A stretch of DNA of 64,000 nucleotides from Sipunculus nudus (lineage: Eukaryota; Annelida; Sipuncula; Golfingiida; Sipunculidae): assembly GCA_026874595.1 (NCBI GenBank), contig CM049320.1:44404714-44468713 (forward strand), given 5' to 3'. Shown here one piece after another: positions 1-12,735 of this stretch. The position numbers and the translations under genes were made by a program. The stretch's first letter is position 1, and each line of letters begins with the position of its first letter. The notes beneath the pieces are model-generated. The model had not been told where the DNA came from, did no database searches, and saw only the letters and a program-made list of their open reading frames with translations.

Positions 1-1432
1 CTCCTCTTCCTGACTCCTGACAACATCATCCCTCTTCATCCTGACATCTTACAACATCACCCTTCATTGTCTTGACATCTGACAACATCACCTTTCATCG
101 TCTTGACATCTGACAACATCATCCCTCCTCTTCCTGACTTCTTACAATATCACCCCTCATTGTCTTGACATCTGACAACATCATCCTTCATTGTCCTTAC
201 ATCTGACAACATCACCCCTCCTCATCCTGATTTCTGACAACACCACCCATCATCGTCCTGACATCTGACAACATCACCCTTCATCGTCTTGACATCTGAC
301 AACATCACCCCTCCTCTTCCTGACTCCTGACAAGATCACCCCTCTTAATCCTGACATCTTACAATATCACCCCTCATTGTCCTGACATCTTACAACATCA
401 CCCCTCATTGTCCTGACTTCTGACAACATCACCACTCCTCATCATAATTTCTGACAACATCATCCCTCATCATCCTGACATCTGACAACATCACCCTTCA
501 TCATCTTGACATCTGACAAGATCACCCCTCTTCATCCTGACATCTTACAATATCACCCCTCATTGTCCTGACATCTTACAACATCACCCCTCATCATCCT
601 GACATCTGACAACATCACCCTTCATTGTCTTGACATCTGACAACATCACCCCTCTTCATCCTGACATCTTACAATATCACCCCTCATTGTCCTGACTTCT
701 GACAACATCACCCTTCATCATCTTGACATCTGATAACATCACCCCTCCTCATCCTGACATGTGACAACATCACCCTTTATCATCCTGACATCTGACAACA
801 TCACCCCTCATTGTCCTGACTTCTGACAACATCACCCTTCATCATCTTGTCATCTGATAACATCACCCCTCCTCATCCTGACATGTGATGACATCACGCA
901 TTATCATCCTGACATCTGACAACATCACCCCTCATTTACTGACATCTGACAATATCACCCCTCCTCTTCCTGACTTCTGACATCACCCTTCCTCATCCTG
1001 ACATGTGACAACATCACCCATTATCATCCTGACATCTGACAACATCACCACTCATCGTCCTGACATCTGACAACATCACTCCTCCTCTTCCTGACTTCTG
1101 ACATCACCCTTCCTCATCATGACATGTGACAACATCACCCATTATCATCCTGACATCTGACAATATCACCCCTCATAGTCCTGACATCTGACAACATCAC
1201 CCCTCGTCTTCCTGACTTCTGACATCACCCTTCCTCATCCTGACATGTGACAACATCACCCATTATCATCCTGACATCTGACAATATCACCCCTCATAGT
1301 CCTGACATCTGACAACATCACCCCTCCTCTTCCTGACTTCTGACAACATCACCCCTCATCATCCTGACATCTGACAACATCACCCTTCCTCATCCTGACA
1401 ACTGACAACATCAACCCTTATTGTCCTGACAT
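1..1432. repeat. 30-bp minisatellite array (about 48 units), running off the left edge
   Basis: The stretch is a tandem array of a pyrimidine-rich unit of about 30 bp whose core reads CTGACATCTGACAACATCAC followed by a variable CCCTCNTNNTC part. Units differ by substitutions and a few small indels, and some 24-bp short units lack the ACAA part (for example near 970 and 1095). The array starts before the window. It lies in the intron upstream of the first visible exon. I see no reading frame or RNA gene in it. Confidence 0.93.
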
Positions 1433-1461
1433 CTCATATTTCATGTTGTATGAATGTTCAG

Positions 1462-1539
1462 CCACTTTTCACTCTTGGTTATAGCTCAGATTAAAATCAG
1501 CCACTTTTCACTCTTGGTTATAGCTCAGATTAAAATCAG
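1462..1539. repeat. Tandem duplication of a 39-bp segment
   Basis: A 39-bp block starting CCACTTTTCACTC and ending TTAAAATCAG occurs twice, head to tail and apparently without differences (1462-1500 and 1501-1539). It sits between the minisatellite and the splice acceptor of the next exon. A perfect copy suggests a recent duplication. Confidence 0.9.
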
Positions 1540-1686
1540 AAATGGAATCAGATAAACTTGTTTCTTTATTCATGTTATGCCATTATTGGTGATAATTTTG
1601 GCCTGTTTAAATGTCGTCCAGCTGATAAAAAAACTTGGGGCAACAGGTGGGACTGGCATTTCAGGGAACTGTTTATTTGATTTCAG

Positions 1687-2957
1687 CCTCTGCATGGCAG
1701 CACCCACAGAACAAAAAAAGAGGCCAAGGTCAAACCAATGTCATCTAGTGATGAGAAGACATTAGAAGAGGCAATTGCTTTAGTTGAGGAATTCACACAG
1801 TATAACACAAAGGAGTCCATGTTGCACAGCCCCATTTCTGTAACACATGGTCGTGAGATGTCACCTGAGTCAGAGGGCAGTTCTCCTAAAATATTCAAAG
1901 GCTTAAGCTTTGGAAAGAGCCCAAAGCAAGACCACAAGAGTTTTTCAGATGAACTGTCTAGTGTGTCTGACCTTAGTGAAGACCTAACCCCAGAAAGCCA
2001 AGATGCGTATAATGAGTTAGTCATGAGGGGTTCTTTCAAGGAGAAAGAAAAAGGGCCAGCTGGGGTAAGAGAACGCAGAACGCGCCGGTCAATGGAGCAT
2101 CAGAAGAATTATGTAGAATCAGAAGGGATGGGGAAAAATGGCAGGCCAGTGAACATGAACATCCGTGAACCACAGGGCATTCCTGTACGTCGGCCGAGCA
2201 CGCAGACAGAGGAGGAGGCTGAGGTGGATGTAAACCCACTACGTCGACTCCGGGACAGCAAGGCTGCTGTCACACCAAGGGCCCGTGCTCCTCGAATCCC
2301 GCTAGACACGGGCAGCAAATTTGGTGGTGCCAGCCGCTTCAGTGCTCAAAGATTTTGTTCATCCAATTTGAATGGAACAGATGACGCCGAGCCCAGTGTA
2401 GGTGGTGGTTGGTCCCCCAAACAGACCCACAGTCAACAAGTATTAGTAGATGAAAGCTGTAACCCTTTACCATTACCCCCCAAACATTTTCCAAAACCAC
2501 TTATCATGGATAGGCCTCTAAGAGAAAGGAGGTATCCATTAAATGTGAAATGTACTGTAAATCCCAGGCTGGCTTCTGAAAACAGCCCAGGTGATTCCCA
2601 TCAGTCACCAGCTCCCTCTCCCAGTAGTAGTAGTCTGGTCAGTTCTTGTGATAATGTGTTTGATTTCTCTCCCCATGAAGAGTTAAAGTCTCCACCTTAC
2701 ATAGCACCAAAACCGCAAAACCAAAAGCCACAATACACATTAACTCCTGCTTCAGACAATGACCACACTCACAGACTAAACAACAATATTGACTTATATT
2801 GGACCCAAAAGATGAAATCCTACGAGCTGATTGACGAGGAGGCTGTGGACTCTGGCGCCTGGGACGGTTTGGTTTTGGACCCTGATCAGCTCAATATTTC
2901 GGACAGTATCAGTTATGAGGAACAGCTGGAATTAGCCCTTGATGGTCCGCAGGAGAG
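1687..2957 (+). CDS. Internal exon of an ACK/TNK2-like non-receptor tyrosine kinase: disordered C-terminal tail
   Basis: This is the first of three exons of one gene visible here; the catalytic part must lie upstream of the window. The exon follows a good acceptor (TTTGATTTCAG ending at 1686) and ends at a GT donor (2958-2959). It stays open for 423 codons plus two bases, and the frame is also open from 1687 to the first ATG at 1738, so that ATG is probably an internal Met. The product is low in hydrophobic residues and looks disordered: an acidic helix-like start (EEAIALVEEF), Ser/Pro-rich stretches, a basic RERRTRR patch, a proline-rich LPLPPKHFPKP near exon residue 261 that could bind SH3 domains, and an acidic C-terminal part. 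ACK kinases have a long proline-rich tail between the CRIB motif and the UBA domain, which fits. The assignment rests mainly on the UBA exon; this exon alone is not diagnostic. Confidence 0.8.
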
Positions 2958-4112
2958 GTAAAGATTGAGGGCTATGTAACACTGCAGCTTGTCTGGTTCC
3001 AGGTCTATGCATGTCTCACTGTTCTCTGTTTGTGTGGCCATACTCCGTACTTCCTGGGGTTATGGTCTACACCACTTAGCATGGCACACAGTATTTTCTG
3101 TTTCTCTTATTGTGTCATTGATTTTTTTCATCTCCTACTTAAAGCATCAGCTGTACAGTATCAGCGCATGGCTTCAGTATTATACATGCATCATCAGTTA
3201 TAACAGAATTGTTTTCAGAAGTATGTTTTATGTTGTGAATATAATTGTTGTTTTGAGCAGTGATATTTGCTTTAGTCTTGTTACTGAAGGGGCTGCCTGT
3301 TGTGATTTAAATTTGCTAAGAGAGATGCTAGTACATGCAGTATATTGTTGTACATATATTGTTAACAGTGGACCTCCTGAATGTATCTGTTTATTGGCCA
3401 AGAGTCAGACAAGCTGCTGTGATACGAAGCCTGGGGAACTGTGGGTAATTTAAATGCGTCAGGTCTATTTAAATACCATATAAATAGTTACACACACAAA
3501 AATCTGTTACCCACTACCGGTTTGCATTTTGTTTTAATCCTGTGTGGCTTGGTAAGTATTGCAGATGCAGTATGAGCAAGGACATCCTTATTGATTGACA
3601 GGTGTCATGTTGAGTCCTAAAACATTGAAATATGAATCTGATGATAGTAAAAAAACATTTTATTTACACTTGCAACTCGGTAAGTTTTAGCAAAGACTAC
3701 AGTAGTTGTTTGTTCACATATGTGTAATCACCTGGTCAGTGCTGCCTCCTGGCGTCATATTCTCTCGAGTGTTAACATGTATAAGCATGTAAGGCAGCAG
3801 ATGTTTTCCAGCTCTGGATGGTAAGTTGAAGCTGGAAAATTGGATGCACGTACCTGATACAGCTTGTTTCCTTGATATTTTACTAGCTCAGCTGACCTGT
3901 AAGTCATTCAGCAATAGTGATGACCCTTTGTCCTTTGTCCATCAGGGAGCCAATCTACACTCCCACAGCATTAGGTCTAAATTGTGCATACTGTTAGACA
4001 AGGGCAAAATATCTTGTCATAGTTGAAACTAGGCCACTCTGGCCTCTCCTTTGATGCAAAAACCTATTGTAGCAATGTAAAACTGCTCCATGATATAACC
4101 TCTATGGTTATT
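2958..4112 (+). other. Start of the 15-kb intron; mostly unassigned sequence
   Basis: Donor GTAAAG at 2958. The intron immediately reads TAA in the exon frame (2959-2961), so a retained intron would end the protein at once. A 154-codon open stretch (2989-3453) is rich in hydrophobic and Cys residues but has no recognisable family and no splice support, so I treat it as chance. A degenerate 5' end of family G (TAGCTCAGCTGACC) begins at about 3884. Confidence 0.6.
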
Positions 4113-5184
4113 AGCTCAGCTGACTATAAGTCATCTGAGCTACAATCGTGGTCTTTTGTCCTTCGCCGTCCGGCTGTCTATCCGAATGTTAACAGGGCAC
4201 ATTTTGAAACTGTTGTACCTACAAATCCAAAATTTTGCATACCATTAGATGTCCCCAAAATCTCCTACCATACTGAAAACTGGGTCATTAGGACTTTGTT
4301 CCTTTGAGATATTAAGGAAAAATCTCCGTTTTCCATTAAAAAGCCATTGTTACACTTCAAGGGTGCCTAATATCAAAATCACTGATCTGTTTTTGATCAT
4401 ATTTAGTATTTATATTCTTCCATACATTTTCTGTGCACATACCAAAAATTAGGTCAGTATTGGGTACTATTTTGAAGTTATGGGCCCAAATATAATGCAG
4501 TTTCTTAAAAATCAGGAAATATATTTGCTCACTTAACATGAGAATTGCTGAAGCTGGAGACTTTTTCTCAGGAATATAATTTTATTTAATCAAGATTCAA
4601 TTGTTTACCCAAAATTAGATCTCAATTTTGCAAATTTTTCAAGTTATTAGCATAAATAAAAAATCAGTACCTTAAATTTTGTCCAACTTTGGCAATGGCA
4701 CGTTTTTTCCCTGTAAGCACTGTTGATTTAATTTTCACAGCATATATACATAAGGATTTAATCTTTTGAAATCTGAAATTTCAAAGGAATTGTTTGAAAA
4801 GAGTAGCTTTTATTCAAGTTTTCATACACCATGTCAAGTGTTGTTTACATCTGGCCCACCTAGTAATACAGTCTTCACTTGCATTATGTAACCCACCCCA
4901 GGCAGCTTGCCTTGGCTTAGCTTGGCCACTACTAGCAGGCTTCCCCTCTGCCCTGCACTCCCACTCACCCAGCTGGTGCATAAACTAGATGAATGTTATA
5001 ATTTTCTGTATTTTATTTTATTTTTGGCTATGCTACATTTTAGATTTTGTATTGTACCACCAGGGTTACAATGATTAAAGTGCACATTTAATTGTGTCCA
5101 CAAAGTAATGTATTGCTATGAAAGTGTGGATGTTCATCAGAGTGCTCATTAAAGATTTTAATTTGTTTGACTTATACTGTGCTT

Positions 5185-5580
5185 GGCTTCATATTCGCGA
5201 GGCTGAAATTTCGCGATTTCTCCATTTTTAATGTTTCCATGGGTGTCATTTTCGCGATCTCACCAGAACCTAAAAGTCATTGCTGTGTGTATTATAATTT
5301 GAGAATAATTCATGAGCTTGTGATATTCTCCTCATATAAGGATGGGCCCGTACACACAGCACAGGTTCTTTAGTTCAAATTTAGGGAAATGTTTTCCCTA
5401 TACCTGCATGGATGTAACTTATATTAAGATTTCTCACTGTTCTAACCTATTCCCATTCAAGGATTGGCTACACTTAATCAGAAAGACACACTCAATTGGC
5501 CAATTATTCCCGAGGGTGTCATTTTCGCGATTATTTCCCATTCGCGAATATCGCGAAATTAAAACCCTCACGAACAAAAA
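5185..5580. repeat. TCGCGA-rich segment, possible MITE or ancient repeat
   Basis: The palindrome TCGCGA recurs in AT-rich surroundings, at about 5213 and 5252 and again near 5526 and 5551, and the related TTCGCGA occurs near 5194 and 5541. The start (ATTCGCGAGGCTGAAATTTC) and end (TTCGCGAATATCGCGAAA) partly mirror each other. CpG density is far above the neighbourhood. No clear target duplication was found, so the borders are approximate. Confidence 0.5.
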
Positions 5581-6077
5581 GCCAACCACAGTAACTCATG
5601 GTTGTATCAGTTGTTACATGATACTGGCCAAATAATCAAAATTTATATTGCTGATCCTTTATTTCAGTTCATAAAATTAAACATTCCCAACTCCAGTTTG
5701 CTCCTGGTATAATATATTGGGTGTTTTGATCCTTGGATTAATTTTAACACATGTATTAGTTTCATAGTTGAGAATACTTTTTTTTTTCCTGATACCATTT
5801 AAAAAAATAAAAATAATTAAATTTTTCCTGTTAGTGCTGTGGATTTAATTTTCACAGCATGTACACATTAGCATTTCATCTGTTAAAATCTGAAATTTGA
5901 AACTAATTGATCAAAAACTGTAGATTTTATTCAAGTTTCCAGGTACCAAGTCTTCATTGTTTACATCAGATCAGTATAAATGCAGTGTACTGGGCAGTTA
6001 CATAACACCTTCAGGTCTGACCTACTGCCACTGTGAGTGTCTGGGTCAAGCTAGGTCAGGCAGTAATTACCAGAGAG

Positions 6078-6085
6078 CCTCTCTT

Positions 6086-6117
<32 letters not shown>

Positions 6118-6172
6118 TCCCCCCTCCCTCCCTCCCTCTCCCTCTCTGCCTCCCTTCCTCCCTCCATCCCAT
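6078..6172. repeat. CT-rich microsatellite
   Basis: CTCTCTTT and CTCTCTTTCT units pass into CCCTCC units. It is a simple pyrimidine tract inside the family G copy. Confidence 0.9.
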
Positions 6173-6653
6173 TCTGTTGACAGGTACTATAAACTAGATA
6201 CATTAGCTATAAATGTTGATGCAATTTAGAAATGTGAATCAACTGAAATATTCACAGTCACATGTATGTTATACTGTAAATTTATAGTAACATTCGTAAA
6301 CCTGGATAAAAGTTATGTAATGAAAAAAAGAAATAAATGCAAATATTGTTAATTTTTTATTGGCTCAGTAGAATGGGGGAAAAAATGATTTGCTTTGTTT
6401 CTCCATCTTTCTGCCTGTTTTAAATATTTAATGTTCATGAATAAACTTTTTTTTTTATAAGCACTGTTGAATTAAATTTCATATCCTGTATGTATATGCA
6501 AGGGTGTTGTAACTCTCACCATCCCCTTCTTCATCCAACTGAGGCTTTGCTCCTTGGCACTGTGAACAATAGTTCTATGGCTATAGCATAAAATTTAATA
6601 ATTAAAGAAAATATCTACAGAGAGACAGAGGCGTTGTAACTCTGATCATAACA

Positions 6654-6670
6654 CAACCCCCCCCCCCCCA
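6654..6670. repeat. Poly-C tract
   Basis: A run of about 15 C residues. Similar C or G runs occur at 9552-9566, 12306-12326, 15501-15515, 16562-16574, 31811-31821, 50777-50796, 54037-54050 and 57620-57631, often at comparable places in different copies of the same element families. Confidence 0.85.
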
Positions 6671-7512
6671 TCAAGTCATTGCACCTGTTGAGTGGGGAGG
6701 TTATAGCAACTGTATACATATCATAAAATTGATAAAAAAAGTTTACCAAATAAATTGGATCTCATCAGACAAATGTGTAAACTGTTGAACTTTCAACAGC
6801 TTATCAAAAATGTAACCAATGGGAAGGCATGGTCAGATCTCAAATATTATTTGCAACATTTTCTTCAATCATATAAACCAACCATGGCCCAAATTACCTC
6901 TTCCTCTCAAACTTTATCTACATTTTATCATATTTTTAATATTTTAACCTTCTAGGTGGTTCAGTACTGTTGACCATTTGTCCATAGGTACCTATGTACA
7001 TGCCAGAAATTATGTCAATATTGTGTACGTAATATGTAGATGTGAGGGTCATCAAAATAATGTACCTTGTCAAGACTGATCTTGTCAAGATATCATGTCA
7101 TACAGTCACAAATTCATAAATCACCTCATCAGCATAGTTAATCATAACCTTGTATCTGTCAAATTGAAAGCTTGCAGTTTTCCATACACTATAGATCCTT
7201 CAACAAATAGCCTTATCATCATTATACCACTGCTTAGTATACTGTCATTGCACTCATATTTGCTCAAATAAATTGTTTTTTTCGACACCTCCCAAATAAA
7301 TAAAAAATAAACCACTATATTTTACTCCATATTTATCCATCAGTCAGATTATTTCATATATCATTTACTCACATATTACATTATATTCCTTTATAAAAGC
7401 CCAACATGACCATGATATTCATAAGCTTTTTCTACTCAATATAGTATAACAATTGTGAAACATTTATAGTCCAATCATGATCAGCTGAGCGCCGTGACCC
7501 ATGGGTCCCTTG

Positions 7513-7930
7513 TTTTATTACAAATTTATAAAACTTGTATATAAAAAAAGTGAATCAGATAAAAATATTAATGGAAAAAGTGGCTTTGCTAAAAAAATAG
7601 GCTTATATATAAACTTAAATGCATTATTCCCTTTAAAGTGAAATAAAGGTATTAGTCCATTCTGTCCACTGGCCTGTCCATCTGTAAATTTTTCATATGC
7701 ATCAAAGTATCTCAAACTTTTACTGTTTTTCTTTATGACAGTCTTGTCAGAGTATTAGTTTGCAATCATATATTTAGAACTTTACTATAACCAAGTAGGA
7801 GGGCCCCTTTCCTCTTAGCTTCTTATATAATTATATAAATGAAAAACATTACAATAGAATTTTTGCATATTTTGCATTTGCAAAAATTCCAAACTTCAGC
7901 TGAGCGCCGTGACCCATGGGTCCTTTGTTT
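7513..7930 (+). mobile_element. Truncated family G copy: 3' end only
   Basis: The stretch ends with CAGCTGAGCGCCGT and the palindrome GACCCATGGGTC (7911-7922), then CTTTG. This repeats the 3' end of the preceding copy and follows it directly, so either two copies lie head to tail or the 3' part was duplicated. Confidence 0.6.
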
Positions 7931-8025
7931 TCCTTTTATTTTATTAATGTTTCACTAGTATATTGTCATTGAAAGTTAGAAATTTGAAAGCAATGACCCA
8001 AATCTAGTCAGTTTCTTTAATTTTT

Positions 8026-10427
8026 AGCTCTACTGACTGAAAGTCATCTGAGCTATAGCGATCACTCTTTGTCCATTGTCTGGGCGTCTGTGTGGCCTTC
8101 AGGTTGTCTGTAAACAAAGTACAAACCATTACTGCTGGACCTAGAAATTTCTAATTGAACACCCATAAAGGTCCATAAAAAAATTTTCTTCAACACCTGA
8201 AATTAGGTCACTGTGACCCATATCCTCTGAGCTATAAGAATAATTAAATATTTGATGTAAAAGCTAAAGTATCTTAATAGCTAATGCATTGATTGCCACA
8301 ATTCTTTCATTACATATTGGACCAGGAGTATTTCATCAGTTCCTGAAGACTGATGGTGCTATCTGTATCTGTATTTGAAAAGAAAAAAAAATCTCTATTT
8401 TGAGACCTACAAAACAAGTAGTCCAGCTGTTAACAGGGCACAGACCATAACAGTTAGACCTAGAAACATATAATGTACATCTAGGGAGGTCGTAGTCAAA
8501 TCTCCTTGGAAACCTGAAATTTATTAATGGTGAACACTATTTTGTGAAATATGGGTCAAAAACATGATTTTGAGCACCCAGTGAGTCTAACTGGCACAAA
8601 TTGTATCCATTTGGCCCAGAAACTTCTAACTTAATTACCCAGGGAAGTCCTGGGTAATTAATCAGCTAAAATAGCACAAATTGTATCCGCTAACCATAGA
8701 TTCTTCTATCGTGACATCCTGGGAAGTCTTGGTCAAATCTCCATGGAAACCTGCAATTAGGTCATGGTGACCTATTTTCAGGAAGCTTCTGGCCAAAAAC
8801 ATGATTTTAAGCATCTGTTTTTCTTCATATTTACCATAAATATTCCCCTATATACATGCCAGAAATTAGGTCAGTATTATTTAATTTATAAAAGTTATGG
8901 GCCCAAACATAATGCACTTTGTAAATAAAAGATATTTACTCACTAAACATGATAATTGTTAACTTAGAGACTTTTTCAGGGTTATAACTTTATTTAATCA
9001 AGATTTAATCAAAGCCTACCCTATCCCCTCCAAAATCATGGATAAATAAAGGTGCAATTTAGAATTGTGAATTATGAATCAAGTGTTATTTTCATATATT
9101 TCTTGTTTTGCAATTTCAAAAAAATATATTTTATAAAAAAAATATATATCTGTGATCATAATGTGATATTACCTGACCAAATTAGCTATAATTGTTGATG
9201 CAATTTATAATTGTGAATCAACTTAAATATTCAGATATATCATATGCTGTAAAGGTATAGTAACATTTATAAATTTGAAAAAAATGATGTAATGAAAATA
9301 AATGAAGATCTAATGGAAACATTTGTTCATTATTTTCCTGCCTCAGTAAAATGGGAATTAAAGTGATTTGCTTTGTTTTTCCATCTCTGCCTATTTTTAA
9401 ATATTTCATAGTTAACTTTCATAACTATTAACCCACACCCCCTGCCATTGAGTCCTTGCACCTGAGCACTGTGGACAATATTTTTATTGCAACTGCATAA
9501 AATTTATTAAATAAAGAAAATATATACAGAGGTGTTGTAACTCCAATCATTTCCCCCCCCCCCCCCGGTCAAAGGTCAAGGTCACAGGATCCATTTCTTT
9601 AAGAAGTTTGTGGACACATTTCAAGCTTTAATTTTCATTCAAAATCTTCCATCACTGACATATCTATTCTCTGCCAACAGGGGAAAAGACCTGTTAATTT
9701 TGAAGTCAAAGGTCAAGTTCACCCACTTCTTGCCTGGAGTCATTTTAAGGCAAACTTTTCAATCTATACCTTCCATCTGTCATATATCGCTTACCTACCA
9801 ATTGGGGAAGAACCCTACTGATGTTGAGTTCAAAAGGTCAGACGTCTAGGTCACAATAATAAATTGTTCCAAATACTTGTGAACATATTTAACTCCCTTT
9901 TGTATCAGCCCATTGAGTGATAATAACATCAGTAGTGCATAACAAAAACACTCTATTGCTGGACTATGAGAGTATAGTATTATCTTTTAGCTTCTGATTT
10001 ATAAGATGATGGGAACATTTTGAAGTTTATTTTATGAAATCAAAGCAGTAAACTTAGTTCCCTAGATATCTGAATATTTTTATACATATCATCAGATAAA
10101 ATAGTTAACTCCTTTGTCAAAGCACGATAATTCACATGACTTATAGTGGACTTTTTTTTCAAATACTTCTGCTGCAATGTAGATGAAGTTATTAGGCCAA
10201 GTCAAAACCTATTTGACAATAGCACTCTCTTCCAAATGTAAATAATATAAATGACATCAGCCCTCTTCCCTCTCCAAGCTTTTTATCAAAATCTTTACAT
10301 AACTTTAAATGCCATCAACCTCATAAATCAGCATCAATTACAACACAAAACCAACATTTGTCTACCCCTTCTTCCGAATCATATTTCATGATCATACAGC
10401 TGAGCACTGTGCACCATGGGTCCCTTG
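8026..10427 (+). mobile_element. Family G element, copy 3
   Basis: The 5' palindrome is AGCTCTACTGACT / AAGTCATCTGAGCT (8026-8054). Below it lie several diverged tandem modules with the wording CTAGAATCTTCTAACTTGACATC, GGAAACCTG..ATTAGGTCA and TGTGACCTAT (to about 8800). The 3' end is CAGCTGAGCACTGTGCACC, then ATGGGTCCCTTG. A poly-C tract and GGTCAAAGGTCAAGGTCACAGG-like text lie at 9552-9590. No coding capacity was seen. Confidence 0.55.
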
Positions 10428-10780
10428 TTTTCTGTATTTTTGAGACCTTCAACTGAAGTGGTCGTCTGTTAACATGGTGCTAATTGTAACTTTTAGACCT
10501 AGGATCTTCTTACTTGACATCCAGGGACATCCGTGAAAAATCTCCTTTGAAACCAAAAATTAGTCTCTGGTATCCATATCCTCTTAGCTATTTTGCTCAT
10601 AAGTAACCCCAGAATTGTAAAAAAGAAAAATGATATGAAAGCACCAGTATCTGTATTCTTAGAATGCATATTGATTATGGAGCGTTTCATTAGTTCCTGC
10701 AGACTGGTGGTGCCACCTGTATTTTTTTTGGTATTTTTTATGCATTTTATGTATTTTTGAGACCTTCAAATAAAGCGCTG
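10428..10780 (+). mobile_element. Partial family G sequence
   Basis: The text from TATTTTTGAGACCTTCAAC to about 10760 matches interior parts of family G (for example after 41137 and 23490) but has no 5' palindrome. I read it as a truncated copy or a further internal module. Confidence 0.4.
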
Positions 10781-10860
10781 AGCTAGAGTGACAGTGATCA
10801 GGGGATAGAGGCCAGTTGATGTGAGATTGAGTAACAGTGACCAGGGTCATAGGCCTGTTT
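10781..10860 (+). repeat. Left part of a 43-bp minisatellite (GAGCTAGAGTGACAGTGACC)
   Basis: About two units of the array that continues at 17017-17684. The array is split by the family G copy inserted between them. Confidence 0.75.
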
Positions 10861-12735
10861 TTAGCTCTGTTGACTATAAGTCAACTGAGCTAAAGTCGTG
10901 GTCCATTGTCCGTCGTCTGTCTGTCTGTCTTTCTGTCCATCCATTAGACTGGCATGTTTTGAAACTGTTAGACCTACAAATCCAAAATTTGGCATACTGT
11001 TAGATAATCCTAAAATTTCCTATCTTACCGAAAATTGGGTCAAAGTGACTTCATTCCTTCGAGATATTTAGAAAAAAAACTCAAATTTCCATTAAAAACC
11101 TATTATCACACTTCAGGGCTGTCTAATATCAAAACCACTTTTCTGTTTTCTTAATATTTACCAGAAGTAATCTCTTATATATTTCCTATATACATGCCAG
11201 AAATTAAGTCCGTTAAGTATAAGTTATGGGCCCGAACATAATGGACTTTGTAAAAAAATCAGGAAAATATTTACTCACTTAACATGAAAAATTATGAAAC
11301 TAGAGACTATTTTCCCCAAGTATATAACTTTGTTTAATTAAGATTCTTTAGTTTACTCAAAATTAGATCTAAATTTTGTAAATTTTTTAAGTAAATAGCA
11401 TAAAAATAAAATCAGTACCTTAAATTTTGCCCAACTTTGACCATGGCATGCTTTTTTCCTTAATTTTTCACAGCATGTAAACATAAGTATTTTATTTGTT
11501 TAAATCTGAAATTTGAAAATAAAAGCTTGAAAATTTGGCAAGTTATTGATTTTTTTCTTGAGGCTCTATTGTAGTCAGTTGCTTTGTCCAGATGCAGGGT
11601 CCCACTCCAGGTCACTGGAAGTCAGCTATGCAAGGGTTCCTGATTGTTGCAGTCACTGGGGGAGATCCCTGCTATGACAGGTGTACAGTTATTCTCATAT
11701 CACCACCCCAATCCCCCCCTCTACCCCCCAAACCCAACCCATCAAGTATTATGCAGTAATTGTTACTGTTTCCACTCCAATATACAAAAACTTTCCTTGA
11801 AAAAGTAAATCAAGGTGTAATCCAGAAGATGCCATGTTGTGTTAATGAAGCATTTTTAAAGTAATCAATTTTCTTTTAAATGATTTTAACAAATATAATT
11901 AAACCCATCAGTATGCTTAAGTTAAAAAATATGAAGCAAATTATGGATAAATAAAGGCACAATTTAAAATTGTGAAATCTGAATCAAGTATAATATTTAG
12001 ATATTTATTGTTTTGCAAATTTATTTTTGTGGTAAAAAAATAAATAAACATTTGTATGCATGATGTAGTGTTGTCTGAGAAGATTGAGACTTATGATGAT
12101 GCAATTTAGAATTATGAATCAATTTTTATATTCAGATATATATGTCATATTGGAAATGTATAGAAATATAAACTTATAATAAAATATTGATGTGATAAAA
12201 AAATGAGTATCTGATACAAACATTTGTTAATTATTTTCCTGTCTCAGCAGAATTGGAGATCAGGCTTTGTTTGCCCTGTATGTGTATGCAGAAGTGTTGT
12301 TTATCCCCCCCCCCCCCCCCCCCCCCACTGCTGCCATACATTCCTGTTCACTGGGACATTATTTTTTATTGCAAAGGTGTAAAATTTATTTAATTAAAAA
12401 AATAATAGGATTAGAAAAAATTAAGATCTTATTTTCTTGCCTTAGGAGAATGGAACATAAAGTGATCAGCTTTGTCCATCATCTCTCCGTTATCATTAAA
12501 TATATATTAATTATGAAATTTTTTCTATAAGCACTGTTGAAATTACTTTCATATGCTGTTTGTGTTTGGAATTAAGCTATTTAAGTCTGAAATTTGAAAG
12601 TAAATTATATATTCAGTTGTGTATTATTGCTGATGTAAAACTTTTAAAAAAATTTGGTACAATAAAAAAATAGGAAATAATTGAAACTTCATATATTTTC
12701 AGCTTTGTTTGTCTACCAAACTGTCTGTCCTTTTT

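Larger units (their letters stand above)
4113..7512 (+). mobile_element. Family G element, copy 1 (Helentron-like, non-autonomous)
   Basis: The 5' end at 4113-4141 is a near-perfect palindrome: arm AGCTCAGCTGACT, spacer ATA, arm AGTCATCTGAGCT. The 3' end has TCAGCTGAGC (inverted relative to the 5' end), then the palindrome GACCCATGGGTC (7496-7507), then CCTTG followed by T residues. The interior is AT-rich with short direct repeats (the segment near 4712 recurs near 5828) and no transposase or Rep/Hel frame. Other copies in the window share both ends, which fixes the borders. Confidence 0.6.

Noticed and set aside
1738-1740. ATG at 1738 as the gene's start codon
   Set aside because: The same frame is open upstream exactly to a good splice acceptor at 1686, and a UBA-ended tail of this kind normally continues from upstream kinase exons. 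An alternative internal start cannot be excluded.
2989-3453. 154-codon open frame just after the first exon, with hydrophobic stretches
   Set aside because: It lies in the intron behind a good donor, has no recognisable domain, and its composition (Cys, Tyr, Ile) follows the AT-rich base composition.
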